Under the pieces are notes generated by a model that was given only the letters and a program-made list of their open reading frames with translations, was not told where the DNA came from and ran no database searches. A program made the translations under genes and the position numbers. From Cynocephalus volans (taxonomy: Eukaryota > Chordata > Mammalia > Dermoptera > Cynocephalidae), in NCBI RefSeq assembly GCF_027409185.1, contig NC_084466.1:72274501-72338500 (forward strand): a stretch of DNA of 64,000 nucleotides, read 5' to 3'. Positions 23,448 to 36,370 of the stretch are shown one piece after another; positions within the stretch are counted from its first letter, which is position 1; each line of letters opens with the position of its first letter.

Positions 23448-26151
23448 ACAAAAATGCAAATGAGAAAGAGAAAGAAATTAAATCTTACCACCTAACCAAC
23501 GAACATCAAAAACAAACAATAAAAGGGTAATAAAGGAACAAAAGATATTAAAATCCAAACAATATAGATAAAATCCCAGGAGTAAGACCATACTTTTCAA
23601 GAACTCTAAATGCGAAAGGATTAAACTTCCCACTCTATAAACACTGACTGATTGGACTAAAATGCTACATTCAACTATATGCTGTCTTCAAGAGACTCAC
23701 CTCAACTGTAAAGACACACATAGACTAATAGTGAAGGGATGATAAAAGATATACCACGTAAATGAAAACCAAAAACAAGTAGGAGTAGCTATTCTTATAT
23801 CAGGTAAAATAGACTTTATATCACAAACCATAAAAAGAGACCAAGACGGCCACTATATAATGTTAAAGGGATTTATCCAACAAGAAGACATAACAACATA
23901 AATATATATTAACTCAACACCAGAGCACCCAGATATATAAAGCAAACACTATTAGGCCTAAAGAAGGAGATAGACCCCAATACAATGATAATAGGGGACC
24001 CAAACACCTCTCTGTCAGGACTGGACAGATCGTCTAGGCAAAAAGACACAAGGAAACATAGGATTTAAACTACACTTTAGACCAGTTGGACCTGAGATAT
24101 ATCTACAGAACATTTCATCAAACAACTACAGAGTATACATTCTTCTCATCAGCACATGGAATATTTTCCAGAATAGACCATATGTTAGGTCACATATCAA
24201 TTCTCAACAAATTTTTTTAAAAAATGAAATCATTTCAAATATATTTCAGAACACAACTGATTGAAAACTAGAAATCAATAACAAGTGAAACTCGAGAAAC
24301 TATACAAACACATGGAAATTAAACAATGTGCTTCTGAACGACCAATGGATCCAAGAAGAAATCAAACAGGAAATCAAAAAATGTCTTAAACCTACTGAAA
24401 ATGAAGACATGGCACACCAAAACCTGTGGGATACTGCAAAAATAGTACTAAGAAGGAAGCTTATTGCAGTAAATGCTTACATCAAAAGATTAGAAAGATT
24501 TCAAATAAACAACCTAATGCTATAACTTGAACAACTAAAAAAATAAGAACGATCCAACCCAAAAATACCAGAGAGAAAGAAATAATTAAAATCAAAGTAG
24601 AAATAATGAAATTGAGACCCCAAAAATGATACAAAAGATCAGTGAAACAAAAAGTTTGTGTTTTCAGAAGATAAACAAAATAGACAAACCATTAGCTAAG
24701 CTAATTTAAAAGAGAGAAAACCCAAATAAAAATTAGAAATGAAAAAGGAGACATTACAACCAATACCACAGAAATGCAAAGAATCATTAGAGACTATTAT
24801 AACCAATTATATGCCAATGAATTTGAAAACCTGGAGATATGGATAAATTTTTGGAGACATACAGACTTCTAAGACTGAACCAAGAAGAAACAGAAAACCT
24901 GAACAGGCCAATAATAAGGAATGAGTTTGAAGCACTAATTAGCATTCTCCTAACAAAGAAAAGCCCAGAACTGGATTGCTTTACTGCTGATTTCTATCAT
25001 ACCTTTAAAGAGGAATTAATACCAGTTCTCTTCAAACTATTCCAAGAAATTGAGACAGAAGCCATTCTCCCAGACTCATTCTATGAGGCCTGCATTACCG
25101 TGATATCAAAATCAGACAAAGATACAACCAAGAAAGAAATCTACAGGCCAATATATCTGATGAACATTGATGCAAAATTCCTCCACAAAATATTAACAAT
25201 GAGAATACATTAACACATCAAAAAAATTATACATACACCATGATCAAGTGGCATCCATGCCAGTGATGCAAGGATGGTTCAATATACACAAGTCAATAAA
25301 TATGATACCCCACTTCAACAAAATCATGGACAAAAAACATTCATATCTCAATGATACAGAAAAAGATCTGACAAAATTCCACATCCCTTCATGATTAAGA
25401 CTCAGAAAATTATGTATAGAAGAAAATTATCTCAAGAGAATAAGAGCCATATATGACAAACCCACCACCTATATCATACTAAATGGGAACAAGACAAGGA
25501 TGCCCACTCTCACTTCTCCTTTTTAACATAGTATAGGAAGTACTAGCCAGAGCAATCAGGCAAGAGAAAGAAATAAAGGGCATCCAGATTGAAAAAGGCA
25601 AAGGCAAACTGGTGCTGTTTGCAGATGACATGATCCTATATATAGAAAATCCTAAAGACTACAAAAAAAAAAAAAAGAAAAAGAAAAACTCTTAGAGCTG
25701 ATAAGCAAATTCACCACACTTGCAGTATACAAAATCAACACAAAAAAATTAGGAGCTTTTGTTTATCCCCACAATGAGCTAGCAGAAAGGACAAATCAAG
25801 AAAGCAAGCCCATTTACAATAGACACCAAAAAAATAACAAACCACTGTTGAGAGAAATTAGAGAGGATACAAGAAGATGGAAAGATATCCCATGCTCTTG
25901 GATTAGAAGAATCAACAGTGAAAATGTCCATACTACCCAAAGTGATATACAAATTCAATGCAATCCCCATCAAAATTCCAAAGACATTTTTCTCAGAAAT
26001 GGAAAAAACTATCCAGACATTTATATGGAACAATAAAAGACCACGCATAGCCAAAGCAATGCTGAGCAAAAAAAATAAAGCTGGAGGCATAACACTACCG
26101 GACTTTAAGCTATACTACAAAGCTATAATAACCAAAACAGTATGGTACTAG

Positions 26152-27309
26152 CATAAAAACAGACACACTGACCAATGGAAAAGAATAGAGAATCCAGAAA
26201 TCAATGCACACACTTACTTCCATCTGGTCTTTGACAAAGGCACCAAGCCTATTCACTGGGGAAGGGACTGCCTCTTCAGCAAATGGTGCTGGGATAACTG
26301 GATATTCATATGCAGGAGAATGAAACTAGATCCACACCTCTCACCGTATACTAAAATCAACTCAAAATGGACTAAGGATTTAAATATACACCCTGAAACA
26401 ATAAAACTTCTTAAAGAAAACATAGGAGAAACACTTCAGGAAATAGGACTGGGCACAGACTTCATGAATACGACCCCAAAAGCACGGGCAACCAAAGGAA
26501 AAATAAACAAATGGGATTATATCAAACTAAAAAGCTTCTGCACAGCAAAAGAAACGATTAACAGTGTTAAAAGACAACCAACAGAGTGGGAGAAAATATT
26601 TGCAAAATATACATCTGACAAAGGATTAATATCCAGAATATATAAGGAACTCAAACAACTTTACAAGAAGAAAACAAGCAACCCAATTAAAAAATGGGCA
26701 AAAGAGCTAAGTAGGCATTTCTCTAAGGAAGATATACAAATGGCCAACAGACATATGAAAAAATGCTCAACATCACTCAGCATCCGGGAAATGCAAATCA
26801 AAACCACATTGAGATACCATCTAACCCCAGTTAGGATGGCTAAAATCCAAAAGACTCTGAACGATAAATGCTGGCGAGGTTGCGGAGAAAAAGGAACTTT
26901 CATACATTGTTGGTGGGACTGCAAAATGGTGCAGCCTCTATGGAAAATGGTATGGAGGTTCCTCAAACAATTGCAGATAGATCTACCATATGACCCAGCT
27001 ATCCCACTGTTGGGAATATACCCAGAGGAATGGAAATCATCAAGTCGAAGGTATACCTGTTCCCCAATGTTCATCGCAGCACTCTTTACAATGGCCAAGA
27101 GTTGGAACCAGCCCAAATGCCCAACATCAGATGAGTGGATACGGAAAATGTGGTACAACTACACAATGGAATACTACTCAGCTATAAAAACGAATGAAAT
27201 ACTGCCATTTGCAACAACATTGATGGACCTTGAGAGAATTATATTAAGTGACACAAGTCAGGCACAGAAAGAGAAATACCACATGTTCTCACTTATTGGT
27301 GGGAGCTAA
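26152..27309 (+). pseudogene. L1 ORF2 C-terminal third, open to its natural stop
   Basis: After an in-frame TAG at about 26149 (TGG in the copy at 40380), the frame is open to the natural stop ...gggagctaa at 27309. The ATG at 26320 opens a 329-residue piece. It holds the Cys-rich motif C-x3-C-x7-H-x4-C (C-W-R-G-C, then H-C-W-W-D-C) seen in L1 ORF2p C-termini, thought to bind RNA. Upstream, 25918-26151 is the same frame, and a 2-bp loss near 25917 breaks it from the 5' part. It lacks endonuclease and RT, so it is not a functional enzyme. Confidence 0.88.
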
Positions 27310-27328
27310 AAATTAATATATAAATTCA

Positions 27329-27480
27329 CACACACACACACACACACACACACCCACACACACAAAACTGGGGGGGGGGAAGAAGATATAACAACCACAA
27401 TTATTTGAAGTTGATACAACAAGCAAACAGAAAGGACATTGTTGGGGGGAGGGGGGGAGGGAGGTTTTGGTGATGGGGAG
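27329..27480 (+). repeat. L1 3'UTR low-complexity: (CA)n and G-rich tract
   Basis: A (CA)n run (27329-27364) and a G-run (27370-27378) precede the G-rich tract 27443-27480, with four or more runs of three or more G, followed by an A-rich tail. The same layout recurs at 41560-41735 in the full-length copy, so it is a feature of this L1 subfamily. G-rich 3'UTR tracts that can form quadruplexes are known for L1. Confidence 0.9.
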
Positions 27481-28984
27481 CAATAATCAGCCACAATGTA
27501 TATCGACAAAATAAAATTAAATAAATAAATAAATAAATAGATAAATAAAATAAAAAATAAAAAAAAATAAAAAGTGTTAAAGCTAAAAAAAAAAAAAAAT
27601 TACCTAGGAATAAATTTAACCATGGCAATGAAAGATCTCTTCAATGAGAACTACAAATCACTGTGGAAAGAAGTTAAAGGTAATGCAAATAGCTGGAAAG
27701 ACATTCCATGTTCTTAGATTGGAAGAAGTAACATTGTGAAAATGTCCATACTACCCTAAGTGATCTAGAGATTCAGTGCAACCCCATGAAAATACTAATG
27801 ACATTTTTCATGAAAATAGAAAAAACAATCCTAAAATTCACACAGAACAACAAAAGGCCCCAAATAGTCAAAGCAATTCTGAGCAAAAATAAATAAAGTC
27901 AGAGGCAACACACTACATGTCTTCAAATTATACTATAAAGTTACAGTAAACAAAACACTATGGTACTGGCATAAAAACAGACAGTTTTTCTAATGGAGCA
28001 GAATAGAGTCCAGAAATCAACCCACATACTAACAGCCAACTGATACTTGACAAGGGCAACAGGAGCATACATTGGGGTAAAGACCGCTTCTTCAATAAAT
28101 GGTGCCAGAAAACTGGGACACCCATGTGTAGAAGAATGAAACTAGGCCTGTACCTCTCACCATATACCAAAATCAACTCAAAATGGATTAAAGACTTATA
28201 CATAAGACCCAAAAGAAAACATAGGAGAAATACTTCAGCAACTAGACTGGGCAAATAGTTTATGAATAAGACCCCAAAATTACATGCAATTAAAGGAAAA
28301 ACAAACCAATGGAATTATATCAAACTAAAAAGCTTCTGCACAGCAAAAGAAACAGTTAACAGAGCAAAAAGAGAACCTACAGAATGGGAGAAAATATTCA
28401 GAAACTATGCTTCTAAAAAGGGATTAATATCCAGAATATATAAGGAATTCAAACAACTTAATGGTAAAATTAAAACAAGTAACCCAATTAAAAAATAGGC
28501 AAAGGAGCTGAATAGGCATTCTCAAAGGAAGATATACAAATGGCCAACAGACACTTGAAAAAATGGTGAATATCCCTAAGCATCAGGGAAATGCAAATCA
28601 AAACCTCATTGACATATCATCTCACCTCAGTTAGACTGGCTGTTATCAAAAAGACAGAATAACAAATGCTGGTAAGGATGTGGAGAAAGTGGAACCCTCT
28701 TACACTGTTTGTGGGACCATCAGTTAGTTTAGCTATTATGGAAAACAGTACAGAAGTTCCTCAAACAACTACAGATATAACTGACATACGATCCAGCAAT
28801 CCTACTGCTGCATGAATACCCAAAAGAATGGAAATCAGCATTTTGAAGGAATACATGCACTCCCATGTTTATCACAGCTCTATTCACAATAGCTAAAAGT
28901 TGGAACCAACCTAAATGTCTATCGACAGATGACTGGATAAAGAAAATGTAGTGTGTGTGTATATATATAATGTCATCAGTCTAA

Positions 28985-29590
28985 TAAACATATAAAATTT
29001 TTGTAGGAAATTTCTAAATGCAAATCAAAGCTACAATTACTATTATTGCACACTGACCAGAATAGCTAAAATATAAAAAGATAATACAAGTTCTGGCAAG
29101 GATTTAGCACTCAAGATGCTAATGATGAGTGAATTGGTAACCACTTTTGAAAATTGTTTAACAGTATCTAATATAGATAAATTAGGGATACATAGTAACT
29201 CATTAATCCTCTCCTAAGTATATCCAAATATAAATATGTACACATGCTTATTAACAGACACGTACAAGCCAATGTTTGGAAACACAAAAATAAATGAAAA
29301 AAAATGCTACTTATATAAAATGAATTAATCCCCAAAGTACAATTTTGAATGAAAGAACAGGTACAAATGAGTATATATACCACATGATTTTATTAATAAA
29401 AATGTAATTAAGAAGTAATATATACCCATAGTGTGAGATGTCAGAATAGTTATTACCTTTGTTAGGAAATACTGGCTAGGAAGAAGGCTTTTAGGATATT
29501 GTTAGTTATCTATTTCTAATCAGTGCTGATTACTCATTTCATTTTAGTTTGTGAAAATCAAGTTGTACTTTTTAAATTTGCGTACATTTT
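28985..29590 (+). mobile_element. Ancient L1M 3' region
   Basis: Wording such as gcaaatcaaagctacaatta, then aaaattgtttaacagtatct and ttaatccccaaagtacaatt, matches old L1M ORF2 ends and 3'UTRs on the plus strand. Fully decayed. It begins right after the truncated L1 at 28960. Confidence 0.7.
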
Positions 29591-29594
29591 TCTT

Positions 29595-29822
29595 TTATTT
29601 ACAAACAGTTGATTGTACATATCGGTGGGGTACAGAATTCAATATCAATACCTGTGTGCAATATGTTATGTTCAAATCAAGATAATTAGTATATTCAACA
29701 TTATACGATGTAATTGTTTTTCCTTGGCCCTTTACCAACTCTTCCCTTAATTCCATTCCCCCTCCCCTGTCCCCACCTCTGGTAATCTTGCTGATTTGTT
29801 TACTGTTGGTCTGTATATTCTA
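29595..29822 (-). mobile_element. Antisense L1 3'UTR fragment
   Basis: The minus strand carries the L1 3'UTR seen at 9120-9260 and 46150-46300: the reversed attgtacatatcggtggggt, then tataatgttgaatatac-type words and a polypyrimidine block at 29752-29778. 5'-truncated, with no coding part. Confidence 0.85.
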
Positions 29823-29829
29823 GTTCAAT

Positions 29830-32395
29830 AAAATAAATAAACCACAAAATTGAAAAAACAGCAAACAATGGACTTGACACATTTTTTCATACACATCTGA
29901 TCAAGAGACCGATCAATTTCTACCTCAAAAAGTGAATATATTAAGATCATTGTGTTAATAAGTACAGGTGATTCCTTCCAAGTAAAAACACGAAACATGG
30001 TGTATAACTACAGTGTTATGATGTATATACATAACCTAAAATCAGGCAAGAACTTCATATTTAATAATGAAGTTTTTCCTATATGTACACATATATGTGT
30101 ACCTATGTACACATATAACGACCTCATGTATATCCCCATAGGAAAGACAATTCTTTGTTTATTTGTCTTATAAGAAGGCATGCCCTTGTAAGTCTTCAGG
30201 GAAATATAGCTGGTTATAACTCCCACTACCTTGAAATCATCTTCTAGGGCAGAATGATACACTTTAAAGTAAACTCACACTGGCTACTCATCTCCGGTAG
30301 TGACACATACCCAGGGAATGTGAACACACTTTATGATTTTAAACAGTTCTTTTCAGTGTAAATAATACATTGCCCAGTCCTTTCTTTTTATTTTCCAGTT
30401 TAAAAAAAATAATTTTATAAACACTGACTGTGCATTCTTCAATTTATAAGAATATTAAAATGGTTTACTTTAATAGTACAAAATTTTGTAAGAGCAAGAC
30501 AATTACTTCAGATGCTCAATTCTCCAGTTTACATTTTTCAGCATTCCCAATGTTGTCATTCTACAGTGAAATCATCTCCCTTTCAATCTTATTGCCATCA
30601 GAATAAAATGTTAGGGCATTATTCAGAAAATACTAAGTAGTATTTAAAGGTCTTAAAGCCTAAATAAATGACATAATTAAAACTGGAGAAAACTAGCCTG
30701 GCAGTATATTGCAGGCTGGGTTAGAGGGAAAAGTAACTGGAAGAGAGAAGGCCAGACAAGCTATATAAATAGTAAAAACTAAGCAAGAAGTAAAAATAAC
30801 TTAAACTAGGCTGCTGGCAGTAAAAACAGAAAGCAGAAAGTAAAAAATGAAAAATAATGATGCAATATAATCAGCAAATATGAAAACTTTGGATGGTTTA
30901 TTTTATTGGATGGTTGGAATTAGGCAGAAGGATACATCTGAGATTTTGTGCTTGGCTAACCAGATAAGAGAGGGCCTTTGATTTGCAGTCATATGCCATG
31001 TGTGAATTTTCAGTCTGTGTGAAGATTTCCATTCTTTTTCTATTTGCTCACATGAAACCACTTCCACCCTAGTAACCACCTAATATTTGACCATATGTCC
31101 TAAGATAGCTGAGACAACTCTACACAGAGCCCAAATCAGGGTGAAACATGGAAGGGGCCAGAGAGTTTTCTACTAAAGCAATGCCCCAGTGAGAGAAGCA
31201 GACAGAGAGAAGGTTGAAGTTGAGAAAGTTCTGTTTGCATGAACTGACAGCTCAGGGCCTCTACACTTCTCATGCCTATGCTTGTAATGACACAGGGTAG
31301 GAAGTACTGGGTGGATTAGGTGCCACTACCTATGCAGAGTTTTGTCATAAAAAAAGGAACATTGACTATGTTGACCTGGAGTCTTCTTCCAGCCCTCTGG
31401 AAACTTAGTGGACGTATTTAGAGCACAGAAGGAATGCTTTCTGGAAGCTGTATTTAAAGAATAAGGACATTACACCTCTCACCACAGTGTTTTCTTTCCC
31501 TCCTAGTGATAGACCAAGATTTCTAGCTCTAATAATGTGATATAAATTCTTTTATATTGAATCTGACATTTAATGTTGAAAGGCTTAAAAATATGTGCTT
31601 CAGAGAATGGATTTCCGTGAAATTCAAAATTGGAACATGTGCCTGTGATAAGTAAAGTGTCAATCCAGGTGCCAGCCCTAATTTTATTGTTAATTAAGCA
31701 TTTGAGTTGAAAAATATTTTTTTATGAATAAAATCAAAGCTCATTTCTGTAAAAATTTATTTTCAGTAAAATTGTGACCCTGAGGGATGAAGCCAGAGTC
31801 ATAGGAATTTGGTCAATTTGTATCCAGTCTGCACCAAACAGTACTAAGAACACCACCATGAAATCTATGGCAGTGATTTCATCTACAAGTATGGTTTTTA
31901 CATAAAGGTGTGGATGAAGGCCATGCTTCAAATGATCTGCAAAGAGGTGACCTGTTTAATAGTGAGAGTTACAATACCATGTGCCATGACTGCACCTGCT
32001 AAAGAACATAAATCGATCTCCTAGAATTTTAAGATTGTTATGACATATGCAGTTCTGAGTTGTCCTGCAACCATTCATTGCAAAGCAAATCTGGCCTGTT
32101 TGCATAATAGTCTCCTTATTTCCTTGTGTCAGGTGCCTGACAAAAAGATTTATTAGTATGCACTGTTTGTCTTGTACTTGCAAACTCCCCAACTTCCTTA
32201 TTTGCCTGTGGTGTGGAGCGCCAAATTGATTATCCTTACGCAAGGGGGAAAAAAATAAAAACTAGACATATTTGCACTAAGCTTGCTACTCATAGTCTAA
32301 ATATTGATAAGTACTGGCCATAATAAAAGTTTACAAATCATAAACTGAAAAGCAGAAGATATGAGTGTATATATGTATGTGTGCTCAATAAAGTT
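29830..32395. other. Largest unique-looking stretch, no gene recognised
   Basis: There is no ORF with a recognisable domain and no transposon family seen. Base composition is less AT-rich at 31000-31500 and 31740-32250 than in the surroundings, so these could be constrained non-coding sequence, but I have no positive evidence. A (GTAC/ATGT)-rich near-palindromic patch lies at 30083-30119. Confidence 0.45.
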
Positions 32396-33120
32396 TTAGC
32401 ACGTAGAATATAAACAGCTTCTAAAAATAAATAACAAAATATAAAACAACCCAGTAGAAAAATAGACCAAGCACATGATAAAAGAACGGACAAGTAAGGT
32501 CAATTAACATATGAAAAGCTGCCAAAAATCAGTGTTAGTCTGAGAGAAGTTAAAATAAAAGGCAAAAACCATTTTATATGTTCTAGGTTTTCAAAATTAA
32601 AATATTAAATAATACAATCATGTTCTTATATATTTCTTGTGAGAATGTAAATTGGCTGCAACCCTTTTGGAAAACAATCTTGCAGCATCCCACAAAGCTA
32701 AATATTTACATACTCTTTTCCCCAGAAATTTTATTTATAGACCTATACTCAAAACCTCACCTGTGTGCACCATGCACAAGAGCATATTCCCACCAATGGT
32801 TTGTACTTGCAAAAAAAGAAAAAAAAATTAAACAAAGAACACTCTAAGCTCATAAATTGTGATATATTAACACAATAAACATTACATATCAGAGAAATTA
32901 ATGAATTAGTTACATAGACTAACATGAATTAATCTTCAAAGCCTAATGCAAAAAGCAGTAAGTCTCAGAAGACTACCTGTATCTTATTTTTTATTCACTA
33001 ATTTAAGAAAAAACTAAGCAAAGTATTGTTTTGAAATATATATATAATAAAGTATATACAATATACAGGGAGATAAGAAGAGAGACAGAAAGCAGTAATA
33101 GATAATGTAAGTCATTAATT
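32396..33120 (+). mobile_element. Ancient L1M or HAL1-type fragment
   Basis: The text ttgtgagaatgtaaattggc, followed by ccttttggaaaacaatcttg and later ctaacatgaattaatcttca, follows the order of L1M or HAL1 3' ends on the plus strand. An A-run interrupts it near 32812-32828. No frame survives. Confidence 0.75.
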
Positions 33121-34733
33121 AAATTCTAGTCCTTGGTCTGTATGGTAGATTCTTGGTGGTTTATATGAATAACTTTTCACTAATATTAATATTCCTTATA
33201 TTAATTTGCATTTGTCAAATACACTGAAATTTGATAAAGCAAAATAGAGAAAAGTATAGACAGCTGCATATATAACTATTGTTTTCTTAATATTGGACGA
33301 TATCTCTTGCTTCGTCAGGTAGTTTAATTCACAAGGTGTATGAGAAAGAATATTCTGTATTATTTTTCACAAACATATTTTGCATTTTCTAACTAATTTT
33401 TTATTAAGCAAATATTAAAGCAAATAAGAAAGCTTTCATTGTAGGATTAGAGTTCATTATCTATGGCTTAATATGTTTAATAATATGTTGAAAAATAAGC
33501 AGTTTAATGTTGGGCAGAGTAAAAGACAGTTTATTATTTTTCCTTTTATACAATTTCCTAGGGCATGGAGGGTATATAAGAGTGTGTGTATTATCTCAGA
33601 AAAGAAACACATTCTCATGAAGATAAAGCCTAAGTTTACATGTAGATTTTTATAAATCTAATAAATATATCTTAAATGTCAAAATTGAAAGTTCTTCATA
33701 GTCATTCAGATTTTCAGACTATTTTTTATAGTCTCATAAAAGATTAATAAAAATATCTATTTTATACACCTCAACAAGCCTTGAAATCAAGTATTGTTTC
33801 CATGACATTGTTGGTTTCTTCAATCATTGCATTCATACCATTTACAAACAGATTCTTTTTCTTGGGAAATATTATGTTGCTACTTCTGTGTAGGAAATCT
33901 TTACTATTTCCAAAATAGTTAGCTAGGATTTTGAAAGAGATGTGTCTTAGTTACACCATAGCTTTAACTAATTAAAACTACTACTCTGTCAGTTTTAGGT
34001 AGAGATAAACAATTCTGCTGAAAAGGAGTAATGGATCTGATATGATTTAAAAAGAACAAAGTTCAGTAGCACACAAAAACTTTCAAAATGACCCACATTA
34101 CAAGACTGCAACATGAGAATTAGAGCATTTTAAATAGGGAAAACGGCTAAAGGACAATCTCTAAGTAATCTATTGAAGCAAGAATTCTGTCTTCAACATC
34201 AGATAAAAGTTATTCTTTCATCAAGTTGAATTAATGTCTTTTGTTCAGTTTAAACACATCTTTTTCTTAAATGTAGTTCAGTAATATATGAACCAAGTAA
34301 CTAAAATTAGATGTGTGTTTATAATTTATTAAATATGACCTCGATTTTATTGTTATTCACCATTAGGTAAAATTCAACTATGGTAGAACATGTACATAAA
34401 TTGCACTGACATTTTTTGTTTGGAATCACTACGCTGCAAGGCAAGTAATTATTAGTTATAAATGATGAGTTTTGTAACTCATCAGAATAAGCATTATTTC
34501 TACACAATCAAACCAGATGTTAGCAATATTACTCTTCTTGTTTTTTTTTTTTTGTATGTTTTATATGTTTTCATATATGTTCACAGTACATTATCAAAGG
34601 AACTAGAAAAGATCTCCCTGGTTAAAAACAAAACAAATCTTAGAAACAGCCAGAAGATGGGCTCTAAGCCATAATTAGGCACACACACATGCAAAAGGTA
34701 AACAGAATTTCCTGATAAAATTATATTAGAAAT
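33121..34733. other. AT-rich sequence, nothing recognised
   Basis: Unique-looking AT-rich DNA with short random ORFs only. A T-run lies at 34542-34553. Confidence 0.45.
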
Positions 34734-35836
34734 AAGACTGACTAGGAGCTGCATGCAGTCTCCTGCCCAACAGAAGGCAGGTGCACACCTAGGAATCACA
34801 GTCCCCACCACTGCTGCAGACATCATTTCCACATGAGTGGTCTGCCACAGCCATTGCCACTGCAAGGGTGGCTTGCCACCACAGCAGTAACTGCAGCTAC
34901 TGCACAGTCGCCTACTGACCACTCAGCTGGATTGACACAAGGAGAGACACCAAAAGGGTGCAGAAAAAGAGGAGGAAGTCTCTCGTCTCAAATCGTTCTG
35001 CAGAGTAATAGAAGAAGCTGCTCTATCAAATGACCAGATTTCAACATAGAGATCATAGAAATATGAAAAAACAAGAAAATATGACACCATCAAAGGAATA
35101 CAGTAATTCTCAAGTACCAGACTCCATAGAGCGAGAAAACCTTGAAGTGACTGAAAAGAAATTCTGAGCAACAATCTTAAAGAAATTCAATGAGATACAA
35201 GAAGACTTACTTAGACAACATAATGAAATGTGAAAAAATATCCAAGATATAAAGGAGGAAATTTACAAAGAGACTAATACCTTAAAAAAGGATGTAGCAG
35301 AACTCCTGGAACTGAAAGATTCATTCAGTGAGATACAAAACACAACCAAGAGATTAAACAGCAGGCTAGAGTAAACAAAAGAAATAATTTATGATCTTGA
35401 AGACAGTCTTTTCAAAATAACCCAGGTGGACAAAAAAAAAGAAAGAAAAGAAAACAGAATTTTTAAAAATGAAGAAAATTTAAGAGAGCTAGCGGACAAC
35501 ATTAAGCACACAAACATCTGAATCATGGGTGTTATACGTGGGGAAGAGAAAGGAAAAGGCATGAAATCCTATTCAAAGAAATAATAAAAAACTTCCAGGT
35601 ATAGGGAGAGACATGGCTCTTCAGATCCAGGATGCTTAATCAATACAAAAATATCCACTCTGATTCACATTATAGTCATACTGACAAATCTCAATAAAAA
35701 GGAGAGAACCTTAAAAAAGCAAAGGAAAAGTGTCAAGTCCTCTATAAGGGCATCCCCATCACACTAACAGCAGACTCCTCAACAGAAATGTACAGCCCAG
35801 AAGAGAATGAGATGAAGTAACCAAAATACTGAAGAA

Positions 35837-35960
35837 CCTCTCTGCTTCTGCCATTTTGCATTGTGATACCCTGCCATCACTGAAGTCACCAACAAAGAAA
35901 GCCTTCACTGGATGTGTTCCCCAGACTTTGGACTCCCGGCCTCTGAAACTATGGGCAAAC
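35837..35960 (+). promoter_or_regulatory. MaLR LTR R-U5-like sequence forming the L1 5' end
   Basis: The sequence aligns by eye with the 3' half of the LTR at 20440-20826 (from tctctctctgttctgccatt at 20626) and that at 14068-14603: shared words are ctctctgcttctgccatttt, then caccaacaaagaaagccttc and actcccggcctctgaaact. In the 20440 LTR the equivalent start lies about 30 bp after the TATA-like tttaaaag. It therefore looks like the transcribed part of an LTR at the front of an L1 transcript; that mechanism is inference. Confidence 0.75.
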
Positions 35961-36370
35961 AAATCCAGAGACATTAAGAAACCAACTTTATAGACTTCTG
36001 AACAAAGACAAAATTTATCGGCACTTGTGAAAATTGAGTAATTTAACAATCACACCTGCTTGCACGGAGAGACATCCCAGCTCTGCAGAGCTGGGGTAAG
36101 GAAGTAACAGCTAACAGGACCAGGATTCCCCTTCAAAAATGACTTATATCCACTCTAAGTTATAGGCACCAGGCAAAACCAAACATTGGACCCTACAATT
36201 CTGCCTTCTACAAGCCTCTCTCTGGGCCCAAGACCCGAGGCAACCACACACACAAGGCACTAGAGGCCAACTGAGCAGTCACAGAGGTAGCCATACCAAA
36301 TTGGCAACCACAGCAACATCTTAGTTACTCAATAGTCTCAAACCAGTGGACTGTGAAACCCCCTGCCACA

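Larger units (their letters stand above)
25836..27599 (+). mobile_element. Young 5'-truncated L1 nested in an older L1
   Basis: From about 25836 the sequence is nearly identical to 40066-41790, whereas the flanks are a much more diverged L1 that continues across it. The 5' truncation lies inside ORF2, after the RT. Its 3'UTR has a (CA)n run, a G-rich block and an A-rich tail, with a second A-run after an 11-nt interruption (27574-27584). The target is A-rich, so the duplication (about aaaaaaata) is hard to delimit. Confidence 0.92.
23572..28955 (+). pseudogene. L1 ORF2, broken and split by a nested L1
   Basis: The endonuclease region runs about 23572-24180, the linker about 24200-24800, RT to about 25790, and the C-terminal part from 27600 to 28955. 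The longest open pieces are 24328-24525 and 24839-25213, the latter a pre-RT and finger region. The RT active site at 25618-25629 still reads Phe-Ala-Asp-Asp. The nested L1 (25836-27599) separates the RT from the C-terminus, and the original initiation codon appears lost. It is inactive. Confidence 0.85.
22076..28960 (+). mobile_element. Older L1 with 5'UTR, interrupted by a young L1 and 3'-truncated
   Basis: The 5'UTR (22076-22356) has the CCACCACAACC-type repeats shared with the L1s at 4031 and 34742. ORF1 (22357-23447), ORF2 (from 23572) and decayed frames follow. At 25836 a young L1 3' part is inserted, and the old ORF2 resumes at about 27597 (ttacctaggaataaattta). The element stops near 28960 inside the ORF2 end, without a 3'UTR, at a (TG)(TA) microsatellite (28951-28968). 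Confidence 0.9.

Noticed and set aside
26661-27158. A 165-residue minus-strand open frame (and its near copy at 40891-41388)
   Set aside because: Both are shadows of the plus-strand L1 ORF2 C-terminus; sharing between copies reflects homology, not coding.
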